A stretch of 30,556 nucleotides of DNA from a virus, in IMG/VR virus record IMGVR_UViG_3300029202_000001, positions 1 to 30,556 of that record, one strand, 5' to 3'. Position numbers and translations under genes: made by a program. Of this stretch, positions 1-7,905 are shown piece by piece. The notes beneath the pieces are model-generated. The model was not told the DNA's origin, searched no databases, and saw only the letters and a list, made by a program, of their open reading frames with translations. Position 1 is the first letter of the stretch. Each line of letters starts with the position of its first letter.

Positions 1-24
1 GCAATGGCTGAACAATGGGGATAA
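1..24 (+). CDS. 3' end of an upstream plus-strand gene (partial)
   Basis: An open frame enters from the left edge and ends with residues AMAEQWG and a TAA stop at 22-24. Only seven codons are visible, so the product cannot be named. The next plus-strand start follows one base after this stop, which is the spacing expected inside an operon. It would belong to a plus-strand unit converging on the tail hub gene. Confidence 0.3.
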   Translation, partial: AMAEQWG

Positions 25-25
25 T

Positions 26-205
26 ATGAAACTAATCGACATCCTCCCGGATATGATGGGCAACCCAGAAATATCACCTGAAAGAATCGAAGCAATCCGC
101 AAAACAAAAAGAGAAAACCCCGAAGCAAATCAAAAATGGATTGCAGTTATGAGTTTTGAAAGTGAGTATGCTGTTGGAGTTGCGTTGAAAGATTTTAGTC
201 TATAA
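26..205 (+). CDS. Small hypothetical protein, 59 aa, converging on the tail genes
   Basis: The ATG at 26 follows the previous stop by one base and has a GGGG run about 6 bases upstream that may act as a ribosome binding site. The product is small and charged: it begins MKLIDILPDMM, has a basic middle (EAIRKTKRENPEAN) and ends VGVALKDFSL. There are no membrane segments or cysteines. Its 3' end overlaps the end of the minus-strand hub gene by 11 bases in a tail-to-tail arrangement, which compact viral genomes often show. I do not recognise the family. Evidence for it being a gene is the tight coupling to the upstream frame and the open frame itself; there is no similarity evidence. Confidence 0.5.
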   Translation: MKLIDILPDMMGNPEISPERIEAIRKTKRENPEANQKWIAVMSFESEYAVGVALKDFSL

Positions 206-1343
206 ACTGCGAATCAATCAACCTATTCTTTGTATGGAATCCCTGAACAATCTGCCACGGACTTGATACAATTATTTCCCCCAGATCAAGTACTGTGGTG
301 TCTTCTTTTACATTATGTTGAACTCGAACAACTCTATAATTTCCATCGATGTAAGAACCATTCACATAAATAGATGGAATTTTACAGTAAACCAAATCGC
401 CTGGGTAAACATATGGACATAATTTCACAGTTGCTTGTCCAGATATCAACGGATTATTAAACTTTTCTAATATTGCTGAAGCCAAATCACCACATAATGA
501 ATCAGTTGTAAGCGTGGTATCTGTTTCTACATGGTGGCGAGTATTATAAGCAGTCTGTGATATTGTATCTGTGTCCGTACCTACCTTCTGGGGTGTACCA
601 GATGCCCCATAAACAGTAACATCATTTACCAAGGACGATATTGAAGCCTTGAAATAAGCGTTCACAAAACGCGGAGTGCTTTCTATTATCTTAAGTTTTT
701 GAGTTGCAACACTGCTCAATGGTTGCCAAGAAGCATATACCGCATCCAATAATCCAGAAGTATAGTGTGGCACAACTGAAAATCTATAAGAATATCCTTC
801 GAGTTCTTCAAGTTCCTTGATGGCATCTGTAACATACTTTGTGTTTTGCTGAACATTATATGCGGTCAGAGTTGAACTGTTTGAAGCATCGATTAAAGAT
901 GTAGTTGCATCTGTGATCCTTGTTAGATATGTGGATACTAAAGCATCAACAATAGTTCCAGTAGTATTTGATGAACTAGAATAATCAGAAGTAACTGCGC
1001 GATAAACCAATTCTTCTTCGTGGCCTCTGCAATCCAACCGCATTGAATCAAAATTAGAAGTGATATCCATGATGCGCCCTTCGAAGATATCAAACCATGT
1101 TACATCCTGCTCAGGAGTTAATTTTTCACTTACCTGGACTCTGATAATATCGTCACATCTAATGGGCGCAAGATGTTCTCTCTGAACGGTGGATGTTGTC
1201 GCAAGCTCTACAGATGCAACTGAGCAAGAGAAGGGATACTCTGCATTAGTAATACAATCATTGATGATAGGATAATATGATGCAGAACCATCACTTTTTT
1301 GTATAATAGCCCTAATTTGAATTGACCTTCTTATCATGCCCAT
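195..1343 (-). CDS. Tail hub / baseplate-like protein (gp27 or XkdQ-like)
   Basis: A 382-aa protein following the Dit-like gene, the usual place of the hub or tail-associated protein. Near the N-terminus it has an all-beta stretch with DDIIRVQV (about residues 64-71) and WFDIFEGRIMDI (about 82-93), the pattern of hub proteins related to phage late-control D, T4 gp27 and Bacillus XkdQ. The C-terminal part contains PYVYPGDLVYCKIPSIYVNG and GNYRVVRVQHNV, a second hub-type beta domain. There is no obvious lysozyme or peptidase domain, so any cell-wall enzyme must be elsewhere. The start is the ATG at 1343, with GAGG seven bases upstream; a second ATG two codons on overlaps the upstream stop as ATGA. 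The assignment rests on order and sequence texture, so the exact family is inferred. Confidence 0.7.
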   Translation of the reverse strand: MGMIRRSIQIRAIIQKSDGSASYYPIINDCITNAEYPFSCSVASVELATTSTVQREHLAPIRCDDIIRVQVSEKLTPEQDVTWFDIFEGRIMDITSNFDSMRLDCRGHEEELVYRAVTSDYSSSSNTTGTIVDALVSTYLTRITDATTSLIDASNSSTLTAYNVQQNTKYVTDAIKELEELEGYSYRFSVVPHYTSGLLDAVYASWQPLSSVATQKLKIIESTPRFVNAYFKASISSLVNDVTVYGASGTPQKVGTDTDTISQTAYNTRHHVETDTTLTTDSLCGDLASAILEKFNNPLISGQATVKLCPYVYPGDLVYCKIPSIYVNGSYIDGNYRVVRVQHNVKEDTTVLDLGEIIVSSPWQIVQGFHTKNRLIDSQFID

Positions 1344-3277
1344 TTTCTAGCCTCGTATTGTAGAGATATGTCAAAGCTTGCAACATAAGATCCTGTATGA
1401 GCAATAGTGAATGTGTTTGCACCACCTGGATAAATCTTGGGTATCTGTGCATCTAAAGTAATCATCGATATAGAAAGATCAATATCATAAATGTCTGCTG
1501 TAACTGTGCCGGTGCCCGTGCAATCAAATCTTAACCAGAATATTGTTTTCCCTGGCAACTTCACATCTTCTCCAGATACAAGCAAATAATCTGTTGAAAT
1601 ATTATCTACAATGACGGTATCGATGTCATAGAATGTTCCAGGTGCACCGGAGTTATCATCGGCTATCTGTATTGTAGGCGTACCAGATGTGATATCTATT
1701 GTGGATGTGAGTACTGGTGTACCTGTGATTGGATAGTAAGTTTCGATTCTATAATAGATATATCCATCATCTGCAATTGAAAGGTGGTCGGTGTCAAAGG
1801 TCACACCAGAATATGCGAAACAATGATACAGTGCTTTGTTATCTGTTAAATCATCACTGTAATCATATGTTCCGGTGCCATTAGGATTTATTGATATGAT
1901 TGTATCCGGGTTTATTCTACCACATACATTACAGATAATAGAAGAATCTGCTGCATTGTATAGTGTAACATCATCAACAACAGAAATCAATTGTTCTTCT
2001 GCTGTTGATAGCGTATCGTAAACTCTCACAATGTAAGTATAATCTGCACTGTCGTGGAAATAATATTTAATGACCATATTTTCATTATTTCCAGCTACAA
2101 TACTATCACCTGAAGCATCATATGTGATTTTGTCGTTTGGAACATTGGTGTTTGCACGGAATGTACTTTCTACAACCGTTGTTTCTACCCCACCGTTGTA
2201 GCTTGCCGCCGTCACAGTGACTTTGTAGTAAACAGTTCTATCGACAGAATCATTTGTATCAGCTTCAAAATATACACTGTTAAGCTTCCACGATTTGCCT
2301 TCAATTGCAGTGAATGTATGTGTGTGGGTCAGGACGTAACTTGTAGAATCTAGCGCTTTGTAAGTACTATCCTGAATATCAAGAGTATTGCCTGACAGCC
2401 CATAGTTAAGGACAGTTGAGCATGTAGCTTTTGCATATTCTACACATGTATTATAAGATGTTACTTTATAATAATATTTTATTGTTACTGCTTCATTCAC
2501 ACCAGAAAGTATATCATCTCCGGAAGCATCGTAATTCCGAACCGTATAATCTCCTGCCCATGCTTCAGTAGTCATACTGTCCTCCACAACCGTTGTTTCT
2601 ACTCCTCCGTTGTAAGAAGCTGCGGTTACTGTTATTTTGTAGTAAAAGATGTCTGCGGTCAAAGACTTTGCATTGAATTCTACAGATTCAAGTTTTCTTG
2701 TTTTGTTTGGCGTGGCATCAAAGGTAATTTCATACAACTTTATGTAAGACGTAGAGCTTGTACATAGGATTGTATCCTCATCATCAAGCAATACTTCATC
2801 TTCGACACTGCTATCAAGTACTATTGTAGGTTTAGAATAAACATTCCCACTCGTAGTTATTGTATTTGAGTCATTATCAGTAGACCATGATCCAGATTCA
2901 TAAAGGGTTCTTGTTCGTGTGGTTTCTGTCGTTGAATAAATATAATTATCTTCAAGAATCAAAGTGAATGTATATGAAAACCAATTTTGTGAAGGTGCAA
3001 TCCTGCGTGGATGTTGATAGTTTCCTCTTTGAACGTAGAATTTCCATCCAGTGTCAAGGACAAGCTCGTGTACACCGTCTGCAAGGAATGCAGCCATAAC
3101 TGCATCATAAAGGGTTCTTGTTCTTTCCACTCCTGAAAGCGAGACAACCATATGGCCTGAACCTAAGTCTGTATTTGGATTAGAGTCTGTTCCCGGTGGC
3201 TGTGCTTGTGTATTTTTTATATATCCAATTGGTTGAAAGCTAGTAAGGTGAAAAGTAACTCCGTCTATTGTTGCCAT
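1334..3277 (-). CDS. Distal tail (Dit-like) protein with tandem inserted beta domains
   Basis: A 647-aa protein between tape measure and hub, the position of the distal tail protein that caps the tube and holds the baseplate. The N-terminal 120 residues (TLYDAVMAAFLADGV, then WKFYVQRGNYQHPRR and WFSYTFTLILEDNYIYS) resemble the Dit ring domain. The middle holds two copies of one beta module: YYKITVTAASYNGGVETTVV near residue 211 and YYKVTVTAASYNGGVETTVV near residue 349, each followed by a YDASGD motif and an IKYY strand. The C-terminal 200 residues are Ser/Thr/Asp-rich beta structure. Typical Dit proteins are 200-300 aa, so the extra domains are probably surface-binding decorations. Its start overlaps the tape measure stop as TAATG. 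Confidence 0.65.
   Translation of the reverse strand: MATIDGVTFHLTSFQPIGYIKNTQAQPPGTDSNPNTDLGSGHMVVSLSGVERTRTLYDAVMAAFLADGVHELVLDTGWKFYVQRGNYQHPRRIAPSQNWFSYTFTLILEDNYIYSTTETTRTRTLYESGSWSTDNDSNTITTSGNVYSKPTIVLDSSVEDEVLLDDEDTILCTSSTSYIKLYEITFDATPNKTRKLESVEFNAKSLTADIFYYKITVTAASYNGGVETTVVEDSMTTEAWAGDYTVRNYDASGDDILSGVNEAVTIKYYYKVTSYNTCVEYAKATCSTVLNYGLSGNTLDIQDSTYKALDSTSYVLTHTHTFTAIEGKSWKLNSVYFEADTNDSVDRTVYYKVTVTAASYNGGVETTVVESTFRANTNVPNDKITYDASGDSIVAGNNENMVIKYYFHDSADYTYIVRVYDTLSTAEEQLISVVDDVTLYNAADSSIICNVCGRINPDTIISINPNGTGTYDYSDDLTDNKALYHCFAYSGVTFDTDHLSIADDGYIYYRIETYYPITGTPVLTSTIDITSGTPTIQIADDNSGAPGTFYDIDTVIVDNISTDYLLVSGEDVKLPGKTIFWLRFDCTGTGTVTADIYDIDLSISMITLDAQIPKIYPGGANTFTIAHTGSYVASFDISLQYEARKWA
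1960..2690 (-). repeat. Internal tandem module duplicated in the Dit-like gene
   Basis: Two segments about 414 bases apart (around 2176-2234 and 2589-2647) are nearly identical in DNA and protein. Both encode the TVTAASYNGGVETTVV core, and each is followed by a YDASGD strand motif. The surrounding sequence repeats more loosely over about 138 residues, so this is a duplicated domain and not a short repeat. The high DNA identity at the core suggests a fairly recent duplication or gene conversion. A separate 17-base direct repeat in the same gene (2900-2916 and 3107-3123) encodes the shared TRTLY motif. Confidence 0.7.
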
Positions 3278-4383
3278 TATGTATCAGCCCCGGATGTATT
3301 GGCAGTGTAACTTGTTGAAGTATCAGTTGTATCTGTACGAGTAAAGTATTCAGACCCTCTAAACACAGTTGATGTGAAATTTTCGTTTCTACGTTTGCCT
3401 GCGTTGGTCCAGTCACTCATAGCAGCAGTGTTTTCTTTTACTGCTTCCGTGTTTTCCTGAAGTGTTTTTTCCTCTGCGGCTTTCTTTTCATTCATTGTAG
3501 CAATCCAGTCATTAATCCCCCTTTCTACAGATGCGTTTGTGCTGGTTACATCTACTTTCATGCTTATGTCTGTCTGTGACCATTCGTTGAGAGTTTCCAT
3601 AACACTGTTTAATTCATCAAGTGTGCCGTTAAGTAAATCAAGTGCATCGTTCACAGCAGGTAAAAACATTTCTCCCATGTTAGCGGATAAATCAGCTATA
3701 TTTGCATTAAAAGTTTCCATTTTTGAATTAGTATCTTCAGTAAAGCCACCGAGAGATTCAACTCTGGTGTTTAGACCATCCATTGCAGCAGACGTAAAAG
3801 CAATCTTCCTTTGTTCTTCTGTTAAAGCATCAACCGCGACACCTATAGAATCAGCATAATCTTGATATGCTTTTTCGGAATCTACAATAATTCCCAAGTT
3901 ATCAAGAATAAGCCTTGATTGTCTGGCAGTGCCCAAAGCCATACTCTGAAATAGGAAATCGGTGCTTTGGCCGGTTGCCTGTGCAATCACTGAAGCTCCC
4001 TCGGCCATCTGTACAAGGGTGTCAATGTCAATTCCTAAAAGCATTGCTTGGTTTGCCTGTTGCAGTAGAGATGCTTGTGATGCTGCTCCGTGCGTGGCTT
4101 CTTTTAACTTAGCAACGTATTTATCAGCGTCTTTGCCCTGCGCGTCAACGAGTGAAGTAAATCCTCTTTCCAATTGCTCATAACTCGCAGCCGATTTAAT
4201 TGAGAACGACACCGCAGCAATCGTAGCCGCCAACAATGCAGCTTCAGCGGCCTTCCCATAAGCAGACATTGATTTAGCAAACGAAGCTGTAGAAGTGTCT
4301 GCACGTTTCAATGCTGCTTGATATTGCGAATCGTCTGCCTTAATCTTAATCACAATATCTTTCGCTGCATTACCTAATGCCAC
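3277..4383 (-). CDS. Tail tape measure protein
   Basis: A 368-aa, largely helical protein. The N-terminus (KDIVIKIKADDSQYQAALKRAD, then ASFAKSMSAYGKAAEAALLA) is the classic tape measure opening, followed by a hydrophobic Ala-rich segment (about residues 45-66) and long helices. There is a glutamate/lysine-rich stretch (NEKKAAEEKTLQENTEAVKE) near residues 297-316. At about 1.5 angstroms of tail per residue it would set a tail near 55 nm, which is short for a siphovirus. The start is GTG at 4383, supported by an upstream GGGAGATGATT element close to the archaeal anti-Shine-Dalgarno complement. The start lies inside the end of the frameshifted chaperone frame, the usual arrangement. Confidence 0.85.
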   Translation of the reverse strand: MALGNAAKDIVIKIKADDSQYQAALKRADTSTASFAKSMSAYGKAAEAALLAATIAAVSFSIKSAASYEQLERGFTSLVDAQGKDADKYVAKLKEATHGAASQASLLQQANQAMLLGIDIDTLVQMAEGASVIAQATGQSTDFLFQSMALGTARQSRLILDNLGIIVDSEKAYQDYADSIGVAVDALTEEQRKIAFTSAAMDGLNTRVESLGGFTEDTNSKMETFNANIADLSANMGEMFLPAVNDALDLLNGTLDELNSVMETLNEWSQTDISMKVDVTSTNASVERGINDWIATMNEKKAAEEKTLQENTEAVKENTAAMSDWTNAGKRRNENFTSTVFRGSEYFTRTDTTDTSTSYTANTSGADT

Positions 4384-4523
4384 GTTTAATCATCTCCCAT
4401 TCAGTTTCCCATTCTGCTTCAATGAACATTCTGTCAGTTTCAGACAACTCTGCAAACTCTTCAGGCGTTTTGTTCCATGACCTCAACATTCTTGCAAACT
4501 TTACGCCATGCTCAGACGTTGCG
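4370..4523 (-). CDS. Tail assembly chaperone, T-like extension reached by +1 frameshift
   Basis: In the frame shifted +1 from the G-like chaperone, about 50 codons are open and end with TAA at 4370-4372, inside the start of the tape measure gene. The peptide has WNKTPEEFAELSETDRMF then EAEWETEWE, the helical acidic pattern of GT chaperone C-termini. It has no good start of its own. An upstream stop in this frame at 4529-4531 and the zero-frame stop at 4512-4514 restrict the switch to a window of five codons. Within it, TTT followed by CGC (4526-4521) lets tRNA-Phe re-pair on TTC, the type of +1 slip used in influenza PA-X. The fusion product would be about 194 aa. Phages SPP1 and PSA are known to use +1 shifts here. 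The slip site is inferred. Confidence 0.75.
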
Positions 4524-4955
4524 AAATTTTACAATTCTTACCCAGTTAGCAGCAGGCTGTGTAAAGAAGAACTGTAAAACATCGCGGGGGGTTTGTTCGT
4601 CTAATTCAGGGTTGAGCCAGAACTCTTTGTCAAGTGATTTGTCCTTTGTGATATATTCAAGGAATTCTGCAATCACATCTTCGTTTCCATTGAACGCATT
4701 GATATCACCTGCAAGCGCATTCTCCCAAAGTATGAACATATTGGAGAATCTCTTTTCTTCGGCTTTAGTGAGTCTCGATCTGACTTCGATTGCAAGTACT
4801 TCGGCATCATTGGCAATTGGCAATTTAACATACTCAAGAGTCCTCTTTAAAAGAAAGTTCTTTGCATCTGTTGCAACTTTCAATTCATCTGCTTTCTTCT
4901 CTTCGCGTCTGTCTATGTTCTGCTGAAGAGTAGGATCATCTATATATTCGGGCAT
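4512..4955 (-). CDS. Tail assembly chaperone (G-like)
   Basis: A 147-aa charged helical protein just after the tail tube gene and before the tape measure, the standard position of the chaperone that coats the tape measure during tail assembly. The centre (RLTKAEEKRFSNMFILWENA, then VIAEFLEYITKDKSL) looks like helical G-type chaperones of siphoviruses. The stop is TGA at 4512-4514. The last sense codons, AAA TTT CGC AAC GTC, contain the only window in which a shift into the T frame is possible. Expect a major 147-aa form and a minor fused form. Confidence 0.75.
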   Translation of the reverse strand: MPEYIDDPTLQQNIDRREEKKADELKVATDAKNFLLKRTLEYVKLPIANDAEVLAIEVRSRLTKAEEKRFSNMFILWENALAGDINAFNGNEDVIAEFLEYITKDKSLDKEFWLNPELDEQTPRDVLQFFFTQPAANWVRIVKFRNV

Positions 4956-4961
4956 ACATTA

Positions 4962-5684
4962 TCACTGGTTGTCGAAGTCTATTCTAATATCACACTTTGC
5001 AGACAGACTGTCAGAATAGTATGAATCGGTGGTGAAGTCGGTTGCCACAGACATAGGAGTAAGTCCTATAAGTCCAAACTTCCTCAATATTGTAGTGTTA
5101 TCGGATGCGTACTGAATACCCACAAGTGCACCCACTGAATTAAAACCAGTGAATGCATTAGACCATGTGCTTTTCCCAGATGCTACATCATTTGTCAGTT
5201 CAGAACCATACATAGCTGCGCGGAATTTGTTATTATACACAAGTTCTTTCCATGTAACAGTTGAGTCTGCTGCACCTATTGCATATATCTTTGTGGTCTG
5301 GCCGTCTACGGTTGCGCTGGTCTCATCACTGGAATCAGTGATAGTTCCACCTTGAGATGTGGCTCCCTGTGACATTGCAGTGGTATCTACATTTATATAA
5401 TGGAGAATAACCACGTCATTTTCAGCAATGCCGGAGTATGTTACTGCTCCAGTTCCGCTTGTTTGTGTGGCAGGTGTTGTACTCGATGCTTGGTAGTGTG
5501 TCATTGCAGTTTCTGTGCCATCTACGGTAGCTCGGATAAGGCCATATTCTGCCGTGTTGGCAAGGTCAAAATATCCTGCACTAACTTCTCCAGATGTAAC
5601 AGTATGTGTTTCAATGGCGTAAACACCACCTATATACCACTTTGTATTTCTTCCTAGCACTAAGTTGCTTGATTGTACTGTCAT
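4962..5684 (-). CDS. Major tail tube protein
   Basis: A 240-aa beta-rich protein located before the chaperones. It starts MTVQSSNLVLGRNTKWYIGG and ends with an all-beta stretch (LSAKCDIRIDFDNQ). The middle has the Ser/Thr/Gly-rich content common in tail tube proteins. Length and position (tail terminator, tube, chaperones, tape measure) fit well. A GAGGT element about 8 bases before the ATG supports the start. It could only be confused with another tail structural protein; no contractile sheath gene is present beside it, which argues for a siphovirus-type tail. Confidence 0.75.
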   Translation of the reverse strand: MTVQSSNLVLGRNTKWYIGGVYAIETHTVTSGEVSAGYFDLANTAEYGLIRATVDGTETAMTHYQASSTTPATQTSGTGAVTYSGIAENDVVILHYINVDTTAMSQGATSQGGTITDSSDETSATVDGQTTKIYAIGAADSTVTWKELVYNNKFRAAMYGSELTNDVASGKSTWSNAFTGFNSVGALVGIQYASDNTTILRKFGLIGLTPMSVATDFTTDSYYSDSLSAKCDIRIDFDNQ

Positions 5685-5690
5685 TTATTT

Positions 5691-6119
5691 TTACCTCTGT
5701 TCATTGAATTTTATTGTTATTGTAATATTGCCACCATTATATTCACCATACGCAGCATCTTCCCCAAGAGCAACCCTGCCGTATGCATAACCATCTATTT
5801 CATAATCTGTGCATGTTCCACCAAGCCTTAAATTTGTCTGTGATGCAAGATTATCATAAACTTCGTTCACAGTATCGACTGCTGAAGCGTGGTCACGTTG
5901 AGTGTAAATAAAAATATCAACCGATAATTGCCATGCTCTAAAATCATCCCTGAACAAATCTTCTTCGGTGTTTGGAACACCTTCTCCCATTATAAAGTAA
6001 GCACCTGGGAAATTGCTTGGCTTGTAGTTATCTGTGAATTTGACCTCATTCAAAGGAGATTGATTCAAGGCACTTTTCAAACCATCTCTTATTGCATTAA
6101 TATCTGCTCTTAATGTCAT
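5691..6119 (-). CDS. Tail terminator / tail completion protein
   Basis: A 142-aa protein with the usual alpha-beta-beta look of tail terminators (lambda gpU, SPP1 gp17 type): an N-terminal helix (LRADINAIRDGLKSAL), a central strand region (FRAWQLSVDIFIYTQRD) with a helix (AVDTVNEVYDNLA), and a terminal strand (NITITIKFNEQR). It would cap the tail tube and join it to the head connector. The start overlaps the gp10-like gene's stop as ATGA, so the two are translationally coupled. The assignment is from size, secondary-structure pattern and order. Confidence 0.65.
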   Translation of the reverse strand: MTLRADINAIRDGLKSALNQSPLNEVKFTDNYKPSNFPGAYFIMGEGVPNTEEDLFRDDFRAWQLSVDIFIYTQRDHASAVDTVNEVYDNLASQTNLRLGGTCTDYEIDGYAYGRVALGEDAAYGEYNGGNITITIKFNEQR

Positions 6120-6544
6120 TTCAAAGCACCTTTTATTATTCTCTCTGTCTCAGCAGGCAAAATTCCTACAAGGTAAGCATATGTTTTTTCAAGGAACTGT
6201 TTCCCTTTTGTGCCAGGATGATGAACTTGTTTGACGAAAATATCATTACCTGCAATTGTGAAATGAAGGAACTTTGCTCTTTTGGCTCTGATGATATGTG
6301 GCTTGGTATCCCAGTTCACGTATTGCGCATAATTTGCACTATTCCAGATTGCCGCTTCAAAGTCCTGAACCACTGAAGTAACTGAATTCCGAAGATTGCC
6401 AGTTTTCACAGGAGTAAGTTGTTTCATCTTGCGTTCTCCCTGTCCTGTCATACGGTTGAGTAATTTAGGAACAGCAGTGTGCACATTAACACCCGCCTGC
6501 TTAAATGCATTCTGAGCACCTGAAATATCAACTTCTAAACTCAA
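6116..6544 (-). CDS. HK97 gp10-like head-tail neck protein
   Basis: A 142-aa protein with the clear signature of the HK97 gp10 family: TPVKTGNLRNSV (about residues 44-55), then a YAQYVNWDTKPHII segment, and a C-terminal HHPGTKGKQFLEKT motif. These proteins sit in the neck between connector and tail terminator. Its start overlaps the connector gene's stop by four bases, and its own end overlaps the tail terminator start, so the whole neck block is coupled. Confidence 0.8.
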   Translation of the reverse strand: MSLEVDISGAQNAFKQAGVNVHTAVPKLLNRMTGQGERKMKQLTPVKTGNLRNSVTSVVQDFEAAIWNSANYAQYVNWDTKPHIIRAKRAKFLHFTIAGNDIFVKQVHHPGTKGKQFLEKTYAYLVGILPAETERIIKGALK

Positions 6545-7074
6545 TTTACGGTCACCACATAAGTATAATTTGTTCTCTGCGTTTCTTCTTCTTGGTTTTC
6601 GTCTTTGTAAGTCTGCATTCCATCCATTGCGATAGTTTCTAAAGCATTTGCTCTTTGAATATTTTCATCATTTGCGGTTGCAAAACTTTTTAAGTATAAC
6701 GAAGCTGCAAGAACCGAGGACCAGTCGTTAAGATAGTCTGCGGATGGCAGTTGCATACTTGAGAAAAAAGCATTGATTGTTCTATCTGCTCTGTTGATAA
6801 TATCATCAATGTCTGAATCATGAGCACCATAATAACATGTAGCAATAAAGTTTTCCCCGGCTGCTTCGGTATCAAGTGTGATTGTGCGAGGTCTTGTAAA
6901 TGTGAAATCTGAGAACTCACTTAGAACAATTCCGTTCTTTTCTACCGTGATAACATCCATTGCAGGAGATTCCAATGTGAGGGTAGTTCCAGAACTTACA
7001 ACTCCCATATCATCTTCGCCAATTAGAAGCCCAGGAAGAAGTTTTCTAACTGCAAGTGGCGTTGTATAAGCCAT
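6541..7074 (-). CDS. Head-tail connector / adaptor protein (gp6 or gp15-like)
   Basis: A 177-aa protein in the connector position. The C-terminal half is helical (DSDIDDIINRADRTINAFF, then SSVLAASLYLKSFATANDE), as in adaptors that bind the portal. The N-terminal half is an inserted beta segment (TLTLESPAMDVITVEKNG) followed by FTRPRTITLDTEAAG, which reads like a small beta domain built into the adaptor. It is coupled to the gp10-like gene by ATGA. Family assignment is inferred from order and helix pattern. Confidence 0.6.
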   Translation of the reverse strand: MAYTTPLAVRKLLPGLLIGEDDMGVVSSGTTLTLESPAMDVITVEKNGIVLSEFSDFTFTRPRTITLDTEAAGENFIATCYYGAHDSDIDDIINRADRTINAFFSSMQLPSADYLNDWSSVLAASLYLKSFATANDENIQRANALETIAMDGMQTYKDENQEEETQRTNYTYVVTVN

Positions 7075-7364
7075 TATTCACCAACCCCCTTCACATCGAG
7101 ATATGCAGTGTCACCGTGCTTTTTAAGACCATCTATCACAACATAAGCATTAAATGCATAAGTTCCTTCTTGGTCCAGATCGCCAGTTGCAATTGTGTAA
7201 GTAAGATACTTTGTAGAATTAATGCCTGCTGTCTTAGTCGATGCTGTGCCGTCCGGCTTTGTGATGATTATCTGAGTAGTACTTGCTGTTGTGACATCTG
7301 TGCCAGTATCTAGCGCAAGTATAAATCCTTCGTCGCCTACAAATACTGCATTAGCTTTTGCCAT
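7074..7364 (-). CDS. Small Ig-like beta-sandwich structural protein
   Basis: A 96-aa protein with an alternating strand pattern: TTQIIITKPDGTAS, then KYLTYTIATGDLDQEGTY, then AFNAYVVIDGLKKHGDT, ending AYLDVKG. The 'D...G.Y...A.V.....' pattern is common in Ig-like domains and in the N-terminal domain of phage BppU baseplate proteins. It lies between a proline-motif protein and the connector, so it is probably a virion decoration or neck fibre subunit. No catalytic residues are evident. It ends one base into the connector start. Confidence 0.5.
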   Translation of the reverse strand: MAKANAVFVGDEGFILALDTGTDVTTASTTQIIITKPDGTASTKTAGINSTKYLTYTIATGDLDQEGTYAFNAYVVIDGLKKHGDTAYLDVKGVGE

Positions 7365-7365
7365 G

Positions 7366-7602
7366 TTAAAGCCTCACATATGATGATAATTCTAAACGTG
7401 TTGTGATTGGAGAACTTAATGATACCGCGTCTTGTATATTCGATTTTAACTGTACTCCATTTATAATATGTGATTTTAGATATAAAAAGCTTGCAGACTG
7501 GCAAGGAACAAGGGATTCCCCGGGTACTAACGGTTCTCCTGGAACTAGACCAGGGGAGAGAATAGCGGATTCAGAAATTGATATTGAATAGGAAGCAGTC
7601 AT
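7366..7602 (-). CDS. Small protein with LVPGE repeats
   Basis: A 78-aa protein that fits exactly between its neighbours (it starts one base after the previous stop and ends one base before the next start), which argues for a real gene. Residues 17-35 contain three copies of a short unit (GLVPGEP, LVPGES, LVPCQS), and the rest is Ser/Ile/Leu-rich and probably beta structure. I do not recognise a family. Its place beside the Ig-like protein suggests a small virion or fibre component. Confidence 0.55.
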   Translation of the reverse strand: MTASYSISISESAILSPGLVPGEPLVPGESLVPCQSASFLYLKSHIINGVQLKSNIQDAVSLSSPITTRLELSSYVRL

Positions 7603-7905
7603 TTATTTTGACTCCAGTAACTTCATAATAGCTTGCTGATTTATTTTTGTTATGTCCGAAACGTCACTTCTTATATCCGAAACAATTGAAAATATGCTTT
7701 TTACATCCGTTTTCATAACGGCTATATCAGTCTGCGAACAATGTGCGATTTCTTCAAGTTTAACAAGTCTACCATCGGTATCCATGTGTTTTTCATTGAA
7801 ATGTTTTATAAATATACCTCCTATGAAAAAAACACCGCAGAAGAATATCGCAGTATAAACATCCATGTTCTGACCCGAGTCGATCGGAATAAAGTCAGGG
7901 AGCAT
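7603..7905 (-). CDS. Small membrane protein with cytoplasmic-type coiled coil
   Basis: A 100-aa protein with one strong membrane segment (about residues 17-35, YTAIFFCGVFFIGGIF) followed by a long amphipathic helix with heptad-like spacing (DIAVMKTDVKSIFSIVSDIR, then DVSDITKINQQAIMKL). One transmembrane segment plus coiled coil recalls holin-associated XhlA-type proteins of phages, but sequence identity to that family is not claimed. The start overlaps the stop of the 17-aa basic peptide as TAATG. Possible roles are lysis, membrane anchoring or superinfection control. Confidence 0.6.
   Translation of the reverse strand: MLPDFIPIDSGQNMDVYTAIFFCGVFFIGGIFIKHFNEKHMDTDGRLVKLEEIAHCSQTDIAVMKTDVKSIFSIVSDIRSDVSDITKINQQAIMKLLESK

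Noticed and set aside
4477-4926. Plus-strand open frame of 149 codons opposite the tail chaperone
   Set aside because: It is antisense to a well-supported chaperone gene, has no ribosome binding site of note and lies in a minus-strand operon.
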